Of a stretch of 64,000 nucleotides of DNA, positions 12,214 to 26,700 are shown piece by piece. This DNA is from Amaurobius ferox. Its lineage: Eukaryota; Arthropoda; Arachnida; Araneae; Amaurobiidae. The notes under the pieces were generated by a model. That model was not told the origin of the DNA. It did not search any database and saw only the letters and a program-made list of their open reading frames with translations. Position 1 is the stretch's first letter. Every line of letters begins with the position of its first letter. Position numbers and translations under genes: made by a program. Where the stretch lies: the NCBI GenBank assembly GCA_951213105.1, contig OX578136.1, positions 152,995,178 to 153,059,177 of the forward strand, written 5' to 3'.

Positions 12214-13110
12214 CAATAAACTCCCGATTATCTGCGAAATAGGGTGTCGCGATAACCACGGATAAGCGAATTTCATGGATAATCCGCAAAATAGCGGGAA
12301 AAGGACAAAAATCCACACACAAATGCATGTAAACCATTTTTAAGAATCATAATATAGTAGCACATACTTACACACATAGAGTTGTGACTTCATAAACGGT
12401 ATCCTTAAGTTTTTACAAAAAAGTCGGTTAATTGTTTTTGTTTTTTCGTTTCGATGCTCCTCTTCTTTATTAGCGATTGAAGTTATTTTAACAGCATCTT
12501 GTCGCAAAGTGATGAATCGTTCTGCTCCTCTATATATTTAATAATTCCATCAATGTGAGTTAGCGCTTCATCATGGCTCATTTTCGTCTGCATCCCTTCT
12601 CCCTCATCTTCTTTATCGTTCTCAGCCGAAACCACACCTTTTTCTCCGGCTATGATTTCTTCATCGGTAAGATGTTCGAAGCCTGGATCGTTTGCGTCAC
12701 AATTGATCTACTCAACAATGTTATCTTCATCCACATTACTTCCTCCAGGAACAGATTTTGCTAAATTTGCCAAATCAGATGCAGTAACTTCCTCGTCTTC
12801 TTCTTCCTGTTGAGACTCTAAAGTTTTTTTCCACATTTGGCAAAATTTTTCTCCAGGACTTTACTAAAGTCGTTATTTTGACCGTATTCCAAGCAGTGTT
12901 GATGCCATAAATGCTGCCAAGAATCGTGTAGTCCTTCTAGAAGCCCTGGAGATCATCCCCTCGTTGTGTCCCCATGTTGCGTGTTTATTTCTCTACATTC
13001 CGTAAATGATCGTTGCAAAAAAAAAAAAAAAAAAAAAAAAAAATCGCGGAAGACCGCATGGATAATCCGCAAAGCGGATAATCAGCCCACGGATAATCGG
13101 GAGTTTACTG
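12214..13110 (-). mobile_element. Tigger/pogo-like DNA transposon relic
   Basis: 897 bp between TA dinucleotides. Ends CAATAAACTCCCGATTATC (left) and CAGTAAACTCCCGATTATCC (right, reverse complement). On the minus strand, frames separated by stops read the C-terminal tail of a Tigger transposase: GEKFCQMWKKTLE, MSHDEALTHIDGIIKYIEEQ and QKQLTDFF. The DDE catalytic part is missing, so this is an internally deleted copy. A 25-A run lies near 13019-13043. Confidence 0.82.
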
Positions 13111-13798
13111 TAGATGAAAATACAGGGACCGTGCACCGGATATGGCATTTTGTATCAGTTTTGGTGCAGGGAAAACACTAAATTGGCACAGTAAACTAGC
13201 ATTTTGGCATAGGAAAATCCCTAAATTGGCGCAATAAAGTAGCGTTTTGGTGCAGAGAAATCACAAAATTGGCTCTGTAAACTACCATTTTGGAGCATGG
13301 AAATCGCAAAATTGACGAAGTAAACTAGCGTTTTGGAGCAGAGATATCAAATTATGCGATACCGCCAATGTGTTAGAATGCGTGAAATGCCTGGAGAAAT
13401 GAAAATGTATTAAGTAAAATTTTGAAAAACACATCCTTGGAATGCACAGAAATAATTCACATTTACATGAAAAAAAATTCAAAGATTCTATACAGACACC
13501 ATGCCACAAACAGCAAAGAAAATATCGGCAACTTTCCGTCCACCAGCACCGCTGCAGAAATTTTCAACAAAACAGTTCAAATTTTAAACAACCAAATAAA
13601 CTTATGAAAAACTCCAAAAATGAAATAGAACCATATAAAATTTTGACGACCTGTATATTTAAACATTGTAGAACTACAAGAGCAAAAGTGTAGCTGTAAA
13701 AAAATTTAAAATAAATAACATGCCCATCTATATATTCTCAATCAAGATATTTTAATACAAAATAAAAATATTCAAATAGTACTTTATCAAATACTTAC
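13111..13798. other. Short periodic repeat and untranslated sequence
   Basis: 13160-13350 has four to five decayed units of about 50 bp (GGCATAGGAAAATCCCTAAATTGGC type: TAAACTAGCATTTTGG ... AAATTGG). Nothing else recognised before the exon at 13799. Confidence 0.55.
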
Positions 13799-13872
13799 AG
13801 TGCTTACACAACAGCCATCTGATTCAGAGTCACCTTGGCAACAAGAATAACGACTCTCCAAAGAACCGGCAA
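13799..13872 (-). CDS. REXO1: REXO1 exon, second Cys-rich segment
   Basis: 74-bp exon, phase 1 in and phase 0 out, acceptor TTATTCCAG, consensus donor GTAAGTATT. Encodes [20 protein letters not shown] then CCVST, the family's second Cys-rich block directly before the DEDDh exonuclease. It is the last exon I can identify; I searched the remaining 13.8 kb for the DCEM-type catalytic block and did not find it. Confidence 0.88.
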
Positions 13873-16800
13873 CTGGAATAAAATATAGGTAATGCAATAA
13901 GGCTTACATACTTGACTAAAAGCTACACATTATTTTCATTTAAAACAATTGGTCAACATGGACTAGCTGTATCAAGACCGTCAAACAAAATTACTAGGTA
14001 ATTATTATTATAAAACTACTAGGGAGGTATACTTACTATTGTAAAAAATGCACAATTCAAAATAGCCAAATCAAGATAATTAGAAAATATATTTAAATAC
14101 AGGAACAGATTTATCAATAGGTGGACAAAATAGTCACGCAGGTTACAGACCACTGATACAGGCTCAAAAATACTTTATCCTGTGGAAAATGCGTAATTAT
14201 GATATATGCTCCTTTCTCAAAATTCATTAACTGATAGTGCATCTGCTGTTCAATGCTGATTTAAAAACACATATAAAAAATATAGTTAGTGTCATTTATT
14301 GGGGATTTTTAAAATTAAAATATAACTTACAGTTATTAATTATTTATATATGGCATTCTGTCAGCTTTGTCATTTAAAAGTGATTGGAGTGATGGTGAAA
14401 ATGTGTTTGTTAGAAGTTGAAGATAGCCTGCTCTACATGCAGAGGTCAAAGCACTGTGATCAAGAGTAAAGTAATTTCCATGACTCATTCAATTTTCAGC
14501 AATTAACTTGAGTGTGGCTCCACTTGACTTTCTAATACCAGAATTTACTTTTAAGTAGCTTGTCTTTTTTTTTTTTTTTTTTTTTTTACAAATTTTACAA
14601 GATAAAATTTGAAAAATCTGTATTGTTGGCTCAAATGATCACAATTATAGCTTATTAACCTTCATTTTAAAGGGTTTGAAAAATATTTCGATTGATACCA
14701 AGTTTAACAACGTATCTTCATCCACGCATGATTATGTCAAATCTTGTACTATGCTACCATGTTAAGGTAATATAAAATTTCAAAGTTGTTGTTCGAATTT
14801 TAAAAAATTCTATCTAGTTCTAGATTTTTTTGTTAACCAATCCGAATATAAAGTTTTATGAAAACCCATTATTATTTGTGGCAGCTATCATGCACAGAAT
14901 AAATCAACCACAGACAGACAAACATCACTCCTAAAATTTAATTAAAACATTTGGTTTATATAACAGCATTATACAAACCATGCTATACTCAGGGCTCATA
15001 CTCCATATTCCAATCTATTTTATAGACATTGGGGTACTTTTAGGTAAAAAAAAAGGAGGACTAAAATAGGGACTTCATAAAAAGTATGAGAACAACAAAT
15101 TATAACTCAAAATAGTATTTTTTTGTTTTGCTTTTCAAATTCTATTGCTAAGTTGGTTAAAGTAAAACCAAAAAACTCTTTTCAATATATATTAACTCTG
15201 TAAGTTCAATTTTTAGCTTGTCTTTTAACTGTAAATTAACTTTCAACTTCATCGAATATTTTAGCCATATTAAACAACAATAAATAAGGTTTTTTATTTG
15301 ACCATGATGGGGTTATGACTAATTTTTATTTATAGTCAATATACAAAAATATAAATACATTTACACCTCTACTTGTTATCATTTCTTTTAATACATCAAA
15401 TATTACATATCGTATTTAATTTTGGTTAACAGTTAATTGAACCTTCTTTATTTTTCTCTTTTGGCAAACCTATCAAACAATTAAACATTATATTAAAAAT
15501 TATAGAAATTTGCATAAAGAGGGAAAAAACTAGGATTAAAAAAAGGGAACTTTTAGGGACATAGTATGAGTCTTGTACTCACCACGTTAGTTGTTGTAGG
15601 TATTTTAACAATACAATTATTATTTAATTAATTTTCAAACCACCCCTTGCAAAAATAGTGCAACAAAAATTACATATGTTTTAAATATACAGATATTGCA
15701 CCAACAAAATTTATTTACACCATGGGGTTCCCGGCCATCCAAATAGTTGCTCTAAGTCTACGGACGAGTCGGGTGGTCTGGGCTTTCGACACCATGGGGT
15801 TCCATTTAGGGACTTTTAGAAGCCAAGTATGAGCCCTGTAATTGCCACTTAAGTTCTACATATTTGAACAATAAAATTATGTAATTAATTTTCGAATCAC
15901 CCCTTAAACAATGTAACAAAAACTGCATGTGTATTAAATATTTAGATATTGTACCAATAAAATATATCTACACCATGGGTTTCTGTTTAAGGACCAAGTA
16001 TAAGCCCTGTACTTATCAGGTTAGTTGTAGTATTTTAACAATAAAAGTATTTAATACATTTTCAAACCACTCCATATATTCAGAAACAGTGCAACAAAAA
16101 CTAATGTTTTAAATATCTAGATATTGCACCAACAAAATTTATCTACACCATGGGTATCAAACTTGCACCCACCTCTATGAAAATGAACCAAGACAATTTC
16201 TATGACAAGTATCAATTTCTATTATTCAAATTTCTAATGAAGTACATAAATTAGCATCAATTCTTTTCATTATAATCATGTGCCACATAGTTAACACATA
16301 TGTTATTTTATAATACTTATTTTACAAACTTAGTTCATTAAATTAAAACTTTTACAACTGCCTCTTTGTAGGAGAAGAGTTATTTTTTACACAAAAATTG
16401 CATGATTATGATGATAAAAGAGGAATCAAAAACTTCATAAGCTACAAAAAGCTGGATCAACTTGGGAAATTTGACTGAAATTGAATTAGCAGAAAAAATT
16501 AACCAAATTTAACACATTTCTTACATAAATGCAGATGAACACACAAAAAAAATTAAATACTTAATGTAAATAAATCTAAAAAAACATGTATTACTTCTCT
16601 TTTTCCACAAGCGACCCCAATGAAAGTCACATTCTTCATCTCGTACATAGTCACCATCCACATTCACATAATAGGTTTTTTGACAGCGACAGCAATTTCT
16701 TTTGAAGGCTTAGTGAAAAAATAACCAATGAATATCTTTAAGATCATTTAATGGCAACATATATACTCAAATAAGAAAGACAATTATTATACAGTCATAG

Positions 16801-17744
16801 CCCAGACTTATGGCAAGTTTGGTTCCATGTGTACTCGTACATCAAAGCATTTTTTTTTTTTTTTTTTTTTTCACTTATCAATTAATATAATGCACTGTGG
16901 TTGAAATATGTAACTGCACAGGATCATCAATTTCTGCAAAACTAATATAATTAAAGAACTTGTAAATAAAATAAAGACTGCAGGTTTTATTTGGGGATGT
17001 AATTATGTAATTTACAAACTCAACTCAGCATATAATGTAAAAGCTTTATGACTTTTTTGTCATCTTTATCTGCAAATCTTTTTAATAAGTTCATTTCAAT
17101 TTTTAAAAATATTAATACAAGAAAATATTAACTCAAAAGTTATAAACTATTTTATATTAAATTAGACCTAAACCACTCTCTGAGAATAACAGAACATGCC
17201 AATATACAGCCTTACTAATTTTGCCAAAAATTCTATGGGCTATTATTAACTAATTACTATTTTAATCACATGGAAACACACACGTACAAAAAAAATATTA
17301 TAAACACTTAATATCAATTTAAACCCAAAGAGAAACAGCCAGACACAAAGAGGTTTGAAGCAAACCATCTATGAAAATATTCTAATAAAATGTATGCAAG
17401 TAGTAGTAGTAATGTGCTACTCAGGCAGCAGCATACACAGCATAAGCAAAGTGTACATAACTCGGAAGTAAATACAGTACCTTCAGGGAATGGTTCCAAT
17501 GCAAAGTGTACATAAGTGAAAATATGTAAATCAAAGATACGCAAGTCTGAGATATGAATGTAGGTTAAAATTACAATAATGTGCAAAAGGAAAAAGAAAA
17601 AAGGAAAAAAACCCATTGGCATAATGAAAATGTTAAAACTACAGCACACTATTAAATAGCAGTCTTTTGATAATTAACTTAATCTTAGCATCTCCTTTTT
17701 AACACTTTACAACAAAGTTGAAAAGTGTTTATGACTTTGTTCAT

Positions 17745-17778
<34 letters not shown>

Positions 17779-20700
17779 CGTTAGCACGATAACTGCCGTA
17801 AAAATGACTTAATCAAAATGAAATTTTAGTATGTTGTTCAGACGGTCTGTAGGACCTATGGGAATATAAATAAATAATATCACCCAATTAGTTTTGGATT
17901 GAACCCGGGTTGAAAAAATGAAATACATTGAACCCAATGGGACTAAATTTTTCAAACATTTTTTAAGCGGATTTAAATTTCACAAATTGCTTCGAAAATT
18001 TTAGGTAATATTCAAATTGTTCCATAAAATATATAAAAAAAAATTCAGCGAAATATATTTAGTAGTTTTTCAAATAAAAATTAAAATAATAATTACACCT
18101 CTTACATGAAGCGATCACGTGACCATGATATGAAACGATCACGTGACCAACTTCAAAATATAATACGGCATCCATCTTGTCTCAAAATCGTCATTTTTGA
18201 AGTTCTTTTTAATTCATATTGAGTGTTGTATTCGTCGTAAAACCTCTTTATTTTCGCTTAAATTCTGTGCATCTACATACTGAAACAACGCAATGACAAT
18301 ATATTTGAGTTTAAATGAGCATCCAACTTTGATTATTTCTCTAACGAAGCCTATTTTTCACTTATGTGAAATGTAAACAGCAAAATATGTAGGATGAGTT
18401 GTATAGGAATTGCTGTATTTTTTTAATGCAAAAGAATTTAGCTCATGGAGTCTGCATAGCTGATATGAAAGAAATATTCATTGACTTTACCGAGAGAAGG
18501 ACGATTTTTTGCGATGAAGTTTTAAGCATAGACTTAAATTACTTATAGCTCCATGGTCTTAATTTTTAAATAAAATAAATTATTATAGTATTGTGATGAA
18601 TGACATGAATGGGAAATTATTTATGAATGAAATGCTGCTTTTTTAGAGAGAGCCAGGCGTGTTATTTTTTCTATGACGTCATTTGAATGAATTTCAGTTG
18701 TTTTCGATGAAGTTTTTAAATATAATAAATTATTGTGGTATTATGATTATTATAAAATTGTTACCGAGTAATATATCACATTTTAGAGATGTTTAAACCA
18801 GGCAATTTATATTTCAATGCCGTCATTTGAATGAAGTTCATTTTTTTGGATGAATGTTTAAGTTTTCAACTATAATAAATCAATGTATTATTGTGAGAAG
18901 TTTTAAAATATTACCGAGGAATGTATTACATTTTAGACATGTTTAAATAAAATTGCATTGAAGTTGGAAAGTGTTTCTTAATCAATGCTTTAAGCATGAT
19001 TGATCTTTCGTGTTATTTCTGCATCAGCTAGTGATTAAAAAATTATTGTTCTTTTAATAATTATGTTTCATTGTTATTAATTATTATCAATTTTCCTGTT
19101 CAATAAAAATGTATTTCGAGTTGTATTACTGATTTTTAAAGTGTTCCATGATATGTTGTGACTTTCTCCTAGACTGGTTTATTCCCCAAACTACTAAGAA
19201 ATATACCAGTATATGAAGTTCTTTTAATTATACTGCAAAAGAGTAACATAGTGTCATAAGTTAATCATATATGCAGTATATTAGTAGAACAAATGTTTCT
19301 GAAGTAAGTATTGTGCTAAGCGGTTTCACATCACAGTTTGCAATTCAATATTAAATAAGTATGGAAATGTACTGAGAATGTCGGTTTTTGCACGTATAAT
19401 GACAAAATAAATGCTCCTCCAAATAAACTAAAACTATCAGTTTTTCAGAATTAGAAAAATGACATCAATCCAAAACATGTGGGCTATATAAAAGGGTAGA
19501 TATTTCTCCAGAGCAGTGCAATTTCTTTGAGAGCATGGACATATTTTTTGAAAAACAAAGAAAGAACCACATAAAAATAATCAAGCTTGAATGAATAAAT
19601 GGGTCAATTACCAGAATTTATCTTTTTCATGCCTGTTTACTAGATTTCTATTAATATTTAAATTTAATTGTTTACTATCTAGAGCAGGGGTTTGCAAGCT
19701 TTTACTATTAACAGCATTCAAGCCTCATTGTTTTGTATATTGATTCACAAACAGGGGGGACCAAGGCTTCGTTTAGATTTATCTGTGAAGACAATTTTGC
19801 ATAGCAGGAATAGAGATTAAGCAATTTTATTTTTACAGAAAAATAAATATTTTTAATGGATTCCTTAAAAAAGATATATAATTTTAAATGCTATTAGAAT
19901 TTGCACATTATATAGATCATGAGTAACACCAGGTATATCTGTTAGTAGTTTATAAACTACTACCATATTTCCCTAAAAATAAAACCGGGTCTTATATTAA
20001 TTTTTACTACAAAAGATGCATTAGGGCTGATTTTCAGGAGATGTCATATTTTTCAGGCAAAACAATTTACATTTATTCATTTACAACAATCCACATTTAT
20101 TCATATATTCATGTACAATAATCTACATTTATTCATATATTCATGTACAAAAATGTACATTTATTCAAGTACAGTTATGTCATCTTCTGGAACTCATAAA
20201 GCTCCAAACCCCGAATTCCAGCCTGAATTTCTAGCAACTCCATGTCCTGTAGACCCATTGACCCTAATCTCTCATGTCTAGCAATAGAGCTCTTGAGCTC
20301 TCCTTAAATGAGCACTTCTTGTCCATGTAGCCTGTGCAATGGCAACACAACTGTCAGTGATTTTAACCCATCAATTCTTCACTCAAATCATGGCCTCTTG
20401 CAGACTAAGCTTCACAAAGTTTCCACTCTGATTTTTCGCCATTCTATTTTCAATGTAATCGTTGATTTCCATGTGCTAATGGTCCTTAAATGGCTTGTTT
20501 ATTGCAATATCAAGAGTCTAGAGATAGGCAGTCATTTTTGCAGAAATCATTATTCGATCTATTCTTCTTTCTGCAAGGAAGTTATTCATGTCTTTAGTGT
20601 TTTGAATGCTGGCTGAATCCCAGTCTAGCAGACCTCTTTGGTTACCTCACAAAACAAGTGGTAGCATTAAACCGACCCACTTCCTTATAGTTGCTTGTGT

Positions 20701-23700
20701 GCACCAGTCTTTTTCAGCCTCAAGAACATAAATGTCTGAAACACGTTTAATCTTATTTTTCTTGCCCTTAGTGATGATTAGAGGTGGGGCTTTCTTTCCA
20801 TTCAGATGAATTGCCAAAATACAGATGACATGTGCATTTTCGTAACCAGTGAAGGGAATGTAGACTGACGAGGCACCCCTCTAATCAATTGTCGTTTGAG
20901 ATTCTTGACCCATAAACACTGCAGTTTCATCCATAGCAATCATGTTGGACAGTTGGTATTTAGAAAAGTTGATGCCATCAACAAAAGACTTGAATGTGCC
21001 TTCCAGCTTAAACAGTGTTGTCAATCTTCTTAGAGACAGTTCATGTAGCTGAAGGAAGACATACATCCAATGATGTGATGCTTTGAATTTTTCTGGAGAT
21101 ATGTCTAATTGTGATGCCAATGCAAGGGCAAATGCTTGAATATCAGCCCTGGGAACAACCCAAATCTTTGCTCTTCTGTCAGCAATTCATTCATAGATGA
21201 TGTCTTCCAACTCAGGAAATAATGGTTAGCGACCTGATCTACACTTGCGCTTCTTAGCATTTCCTTCATGTAACTGTTGAGTGATGTTATTGTACTCTGA
21301 TCGCTAATTTCAGACCATTTGGAGATTCAATTCCTTCTCTTTGCAGAAAGCTGTAAGATTCTTGCCCCGGGAGTCCTCCACAATTCCTTTCTTGTACTCG
21401 ACGGAATAGATTGCACTAATCTTGTTTTGGGAATCAAAATATTATTCCCTTTAAAAATCTATTATTAGATCAAGTGTTAATTGAAGACTTATGAGACAGG
21501 TGTGGCAACAAAAACTGTTCAGAATGATGGACCACACAAAAGTGATGAAAAATTGCAGGTACAAAATTCAGAAAATGTTTCTTTATTTCACACGAGTGCA
21601 TTAAGTATGTCCGTTACAACACACGACGTATTGAATTATGAAGATTCTAATTAGTCACAACTGCGTCCATTTGTTATCAAGTATGCACACCTGGCGTCCC
21701 CGGCCGTCCAAATGGTTGCTCACGTCCTAGGATGAGTCTGACGGTCTGGGTCTTCAACACTTGGCGTCCGTCTGGTTGACGATCTTAACTGGGGCTTATT
21801 TTGGGGGTAGAGTTTATATTACGAGCATCCTGAAAAATCATGCTAGGGCTAATTTTCTGATTAGGTCTTATTTTCGGGTAAATACAGTAGCAGTTTCTTG
21901 GATATTTCACATACTGTACTTGTATTTAGATAAATATATAGAGAAGTAAACTTTAGCGAAGAGTTACTGAATTTTACTTAATTAGCATAGTTAAAATTAC
22001 TAGTTAAAATTATCATCACATTATTTAGTTAAAATTGTATTAAGAATATTCACTGACATACCATCATTACAGTAAACTGCTCTGTTAGCATACACTCCTT
22101 CAATGATAGCTTTGTCTCGTTCCGCAGGATGGGGACGGGGGAAACCATTTTCTTTCAACTGTTCAGGAGTAAGAATATAAGTTGACAGACATTCATACAA
22201 GGCAGCTCCACCTGAAATGATAAATAGAAAATATGAATAAAACAATATAAATGACAAAACACTGCAAAATAAAAACTGTTAGACACAGAATATAAGTATG
22301 AATAGAAGTAACAACCAGTTTCAAATGCAAAAAAGTGCTTTCTTCATCAGGATAAATGAAAGAGAACCAGTACCATCAAAGGCAAGAATGTGTCTGTTGC
22401 TTTATATTTGTATTGGTACTCTATTTCATTTATCCATTTCAAAGACAAAAGAAGGCTCTTTGGCTCTTTCTTGTTTTTGAAATTCATTAATACTTTTATT
22501 CAAATTTATATGCTGTGTGTATGTAGTTTCCGACAACAATCTGGATGAGTTTTTATATAATATAAATAATTTGTTAAATGAAGAGATAAAAGTGAACAAC
22601 ATATGTAAAAAATAATAATAAAATTTCAGAAATATAGGAAACGATAACTTTGTAAAAAGTTGCAAAAGCGTGAAATAAAAAACTTTAAAAATATTCCTTA
22701 CAAAGTGTGGTAATAAAATCAGAAAATAAATTTATTAGAATAAAATTGGAATTTGGGTAAACTTATTCTGCCAATAAAAAAGCAATGAACATTTGTCAAT
22801 TAGCTAAAAATTCACTAATAGCAAAAAATTGTAATTAAACCAATTTATCAAACTAAAAAAATAAAATATTCCTAGATCTGTGTAACATAATCTGGTTTCA
22901 AAATGAGAGAATACATTAGCAATAATAGAAACTAGGTGCAGTGCCCTCCGTGGTCACATCTTTAAAATCACTTATTTTTAACAAATGAGCTAAAAATGTG
23001 CACCCACTAAGCCCAGTAATGCCACTCAATTTCTAAATCACCTATTTTGAACAAAAATCATTGTCTTGCTCAGTTTATCTTGTCAATCATGCCAATTGTA
23101 CATTACGAACTTGTGCAATCATGTCAATTGTACATTACGAACATAATATGCCTTAATATGCAGGCAGGATACCATGAAATGAGGAATTTTGAACATGCTT
23201 AAAATAAACACTACATTCTCAATAATACATGAAAATACTACTTGAAATTGTAAAATAAAGTTCTTAAGAGTAAAATAAAAGAATTAAATGCTATCCTAGT
23301 GAATTTTCATCAGACCTTTGCCATTTTTGAGTGTAATACTTATAATTATAAAATAATAGCATGTTTAAAAATGAAAATGATTTCCTACAATTTTAGAAGT
23401 CAGCATGTTGGATTTTAAAAGTCACTACCTAAATTCAAGGATAACAGTTTTATTTTTAAAAATTCTTTAATTTATAACACTACCATAGTTAAAGGATTTT
23501 AAAAGCTACTGCCAAAAATTTGAGATATTCTCAACTGAGACAACTGACAACTGTTGCCCTGCATTGTTCACAGAACTGTTTGCTGAAATAAATTGATTTT
23601 AAAATGCTGAAATTTCAATCGAATTTTAACTTTACATATTCTAACTTTTAAACTAATTCAAATTAAAAAAAAATTCAATGAGGCATACCTTCTCGGAAAT

Positions 23701-26700
23701 TCAGTTAGCCGTGTACTAAGTTTCACAATGATCGAGAAATTGAAGCAATAAAGTTCGCTACCCAACAACTTATTCTTAGAGTTGATCAGATCATAAATGT
23801 TGTTATTCTTTCAAACTCTCTCTCAGTCATTCAGGCAATTTCATCACTTAATACTCCGGACTCAGATGGGATTCAGAGTTGTTGATCGTATCTGGAATTT
23901 TTGACATCCAAAGGGAAAACAATTGCAATACATTGAATTCCAGTCCATGGTGGCAATACACGTAATGAGATAGCTGATCAACTCACCAAAACAGGTACAA
24001 GAATTTTGCAAACATATCAAAGAAATATTCCATTCGTATCATTTAAAGGAATAAATAAAAGTATTATGGGAAGACAATGTGAAGAAAAGGTGAGAAAAAA
24101 AAATCAAGAATAATGGAAGGACTCAATTTTTAAGATCCCTAATGCACCTAGATCTGTTGCAGTTGCAGTCTTCAGGCTTGAGAAGGGACATGATTGACTT
24201 GGCAAGCATTTACATTGTATAGGGATTTACAGCTGCTCAAATTGTGTTTTACGTTCCCAAGATATTGTGTTGGTCGGTGAACATTTGATTAATTTTACTG
24301 CATTATCTGGAAAGAACTAATACATTCATTATTAGCAGGCCAAGAAATTGATGCAATCTACTGCAGACTTTTAATTCTTGTAATCATGAACTTCTTTTAT
24401 TTCTTTTTGTAGTTGTGTTCTTTATTACTGTTATCTGCTACAACTTCATGCATCATCTATGTGATGCATGGGGGTAAATGGTGTATTGCCAAAAGCCATC
24501 GTAATTTAAAAAAAAGTGTGTTATCTCATGAATGGAACATTCCACATCTACAAGGACGATATTAAAAGAATAATTGCATAGAACTACATAGCGAAAGCCA
24601 ACTTTTTTTTATAATACTCCATATTTTTTTAATTTTATGCAATTTATTTATAGATATTTTAAAAACATGCAATATCTCAAGAGCGTTTATAGTCAACTTA
24701 TGTCAACATTTAAAATGAATTGTTTATAATCGACTGTCCTGACATTATTTTGATTTCTTTCAAAAAAATTTTTTAGAAAATAAATGGTTTGTTCTGATTA
24801 TTCAATTGTGTTTAAAATCAATAGGCTTCCAATATTCACAATCTATATAATAAAAGGCAATGTCTGTCTGGATGTCTGTCTTATATGCTCAGCAACCGCG
24901 AGTCGCAGAGCTACGAAATTTGGCAATCAGAGACACGAGGGGGTGGGAAGGTGACATGTGAAAACAGATTTTTGAAATTTGAATTTGTTTTTTTTTTGTT
25001 ATTTAATGTTTTATGCGATTTCGACCATTTTTTTTCCTTTTTTCACCCCATCATCTAGACATCGTACAAGAAAACAAATCATACGACCGGAAAGAGAAGA
25101 CAATTGCGAGTAAAAATATATCAATTTCAAATCTCAGGGACAAATTCTAATATTTTTTAAGGATTTTAAAACCAAAGTCACTTTCGGCTCACAAAAATGA
25201 ACTTTCATTTTTAAATCCTCACGTCGGGAAAAGTACCGACAATTTTGACTAATAATTTACATTTTTAGAAAGCTCAAAGATCAGGCTTTCTTACAAGCCA
25301 AATCTGGTCGAGAAATAAGAAAAAGTAGTCACATGATCCAGATTTTAAGGAAGTAATGATTTTCAATTTCTCGGCCAAACCGCGAAAGAAGGAATCTATT
25401 TTTCACCCACATATGTGCGCAGACGCATGGTGTTTCTATGGTGAAGGGGAGGTGGGCGAGGTTATGACATCACAGTTCTGACGAGGTTGCATCAGATACG
25501 CATAGCGAAATCGAATGGAACATTCGATATTTGTGCCTGCTAAAAAATGAATGTACATCATTAAACTAAAACACATCATCCATTTTATTTGAATAAATTA
25601 TTCATCCATTTTATTGGAATAAATTATTATTTTCGAAATAAATAACTTTTCATTTTAAATTTCAATGTGCTTGAAATGCATTTATTAATTTTTTAAAAAC
25701 GCCATTTTTTCTTACAACTCAACCCAAACCTTTCACTTTGTTGTGTTAGCAGATTCTTTGGAGCGGTTTATCAGTATCAAGATAAGAATTTATTTTACTT
25801 CATTATTGTTCTTTTAAGAACATAAACTTCTCTTTCTCTTTTTATAACATTACATATTAACTGTATTTACAAGTTCATAGTGTATTTTATTTATATTGTT
25901 TTAAAATTATTCTGATTTAAACAGGGGCTATATAATGTTCTGATTTAACAGGTTTTCGACTTCTATTCTAGAGTTGTATTTAGATTTTTGTTTAATTTGT
26001 AAACATTCTATTCAGTTTAGAGTTTATTTTAACAGTGAACTATTGGTATTATGGGTGTTCATAATTTTGTTTCGTGTTTTTATTAAAATCAAAAAAGCTT
26101 TTAATATATACAAACTTGAATAATGAATGTTTTTATTTTTGGAAAACATTATTTTTCATCTTAAAATTTAATTATTAGTGTTAACGCCATTAAACTAAAA
26201 CAAACTTTGTTAACTCCACGGGATTATGGTGCCAGCGAGTTTGCCAAGGTCAGAATTTTCAAGGGTAGTGAACAGGCTGGGCGCCGAAAGCGGCTAGTTT
26301 GTAATAATTGTACCAAATGTTATTCAAATCATTCTATCAGTTATGGAGGCATTGTATCCACAGACTCATAGACACACACACACACATACATTACCATAAA
26401 ATATGCTCGATTCAATTATAGAAATACACAAAACGGATGTCAATGAAAAAATAAAATTTGTATTTTTGATATTGTCATAATACTTTAATTAAAAATATTC
26501 TATGTGAATTCAGAATCAAACCTTTGATTTCTGGAGCTTGTCTTTTGCGTCCAATACTAAAACTTCGTCGTTGAGCGATTGGGCCATTTAAAACTGTCTC
26601 ATGAGAAACAGTTTTCTTGTCAGACTTGGAATTAAATTTAGATGAAGTGGTATCATTTCCTGCAGGACCCTCTTCAGCTCGGTTCCGTAGCCTCTTAAGG

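Larger units (their letters stand above)
19963..21887 (-). mobile_element. pogo-like DNA transposon (POGK type), decayed
   Basis: 1925 bp between TA dinucleotides. Left end CCATATTTCCCTAAAAATAA; right end, reverse complement, CTGTATTTACCCGAAAATAA. Both ends then read AAGACC/AAAACC and the GGGCTTATTTT-type subterminal repeats common to this family. It carries a minus-strand transposase relic and a nested 57-bp mini-element at 21700. Confidence 0.8.

Noticed and set aside
1..13798. Catalytic exonuclease exons of REXO1
   Set aside because: Searched on the minus strand for the DCEM and following blocks without success; I do not place them here.
17314..17649. 111-codon minus-strand frame with many Phe/Leu/Cys
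   Set aside because: Low-complexity translation of AT-rich intron; not membrane-protein-like in any family I recognise.
19685..19700. CAGGGGTTTGCAAGC, hAT-like end
   Set aside because: No partner end or 8-bp duplication found.
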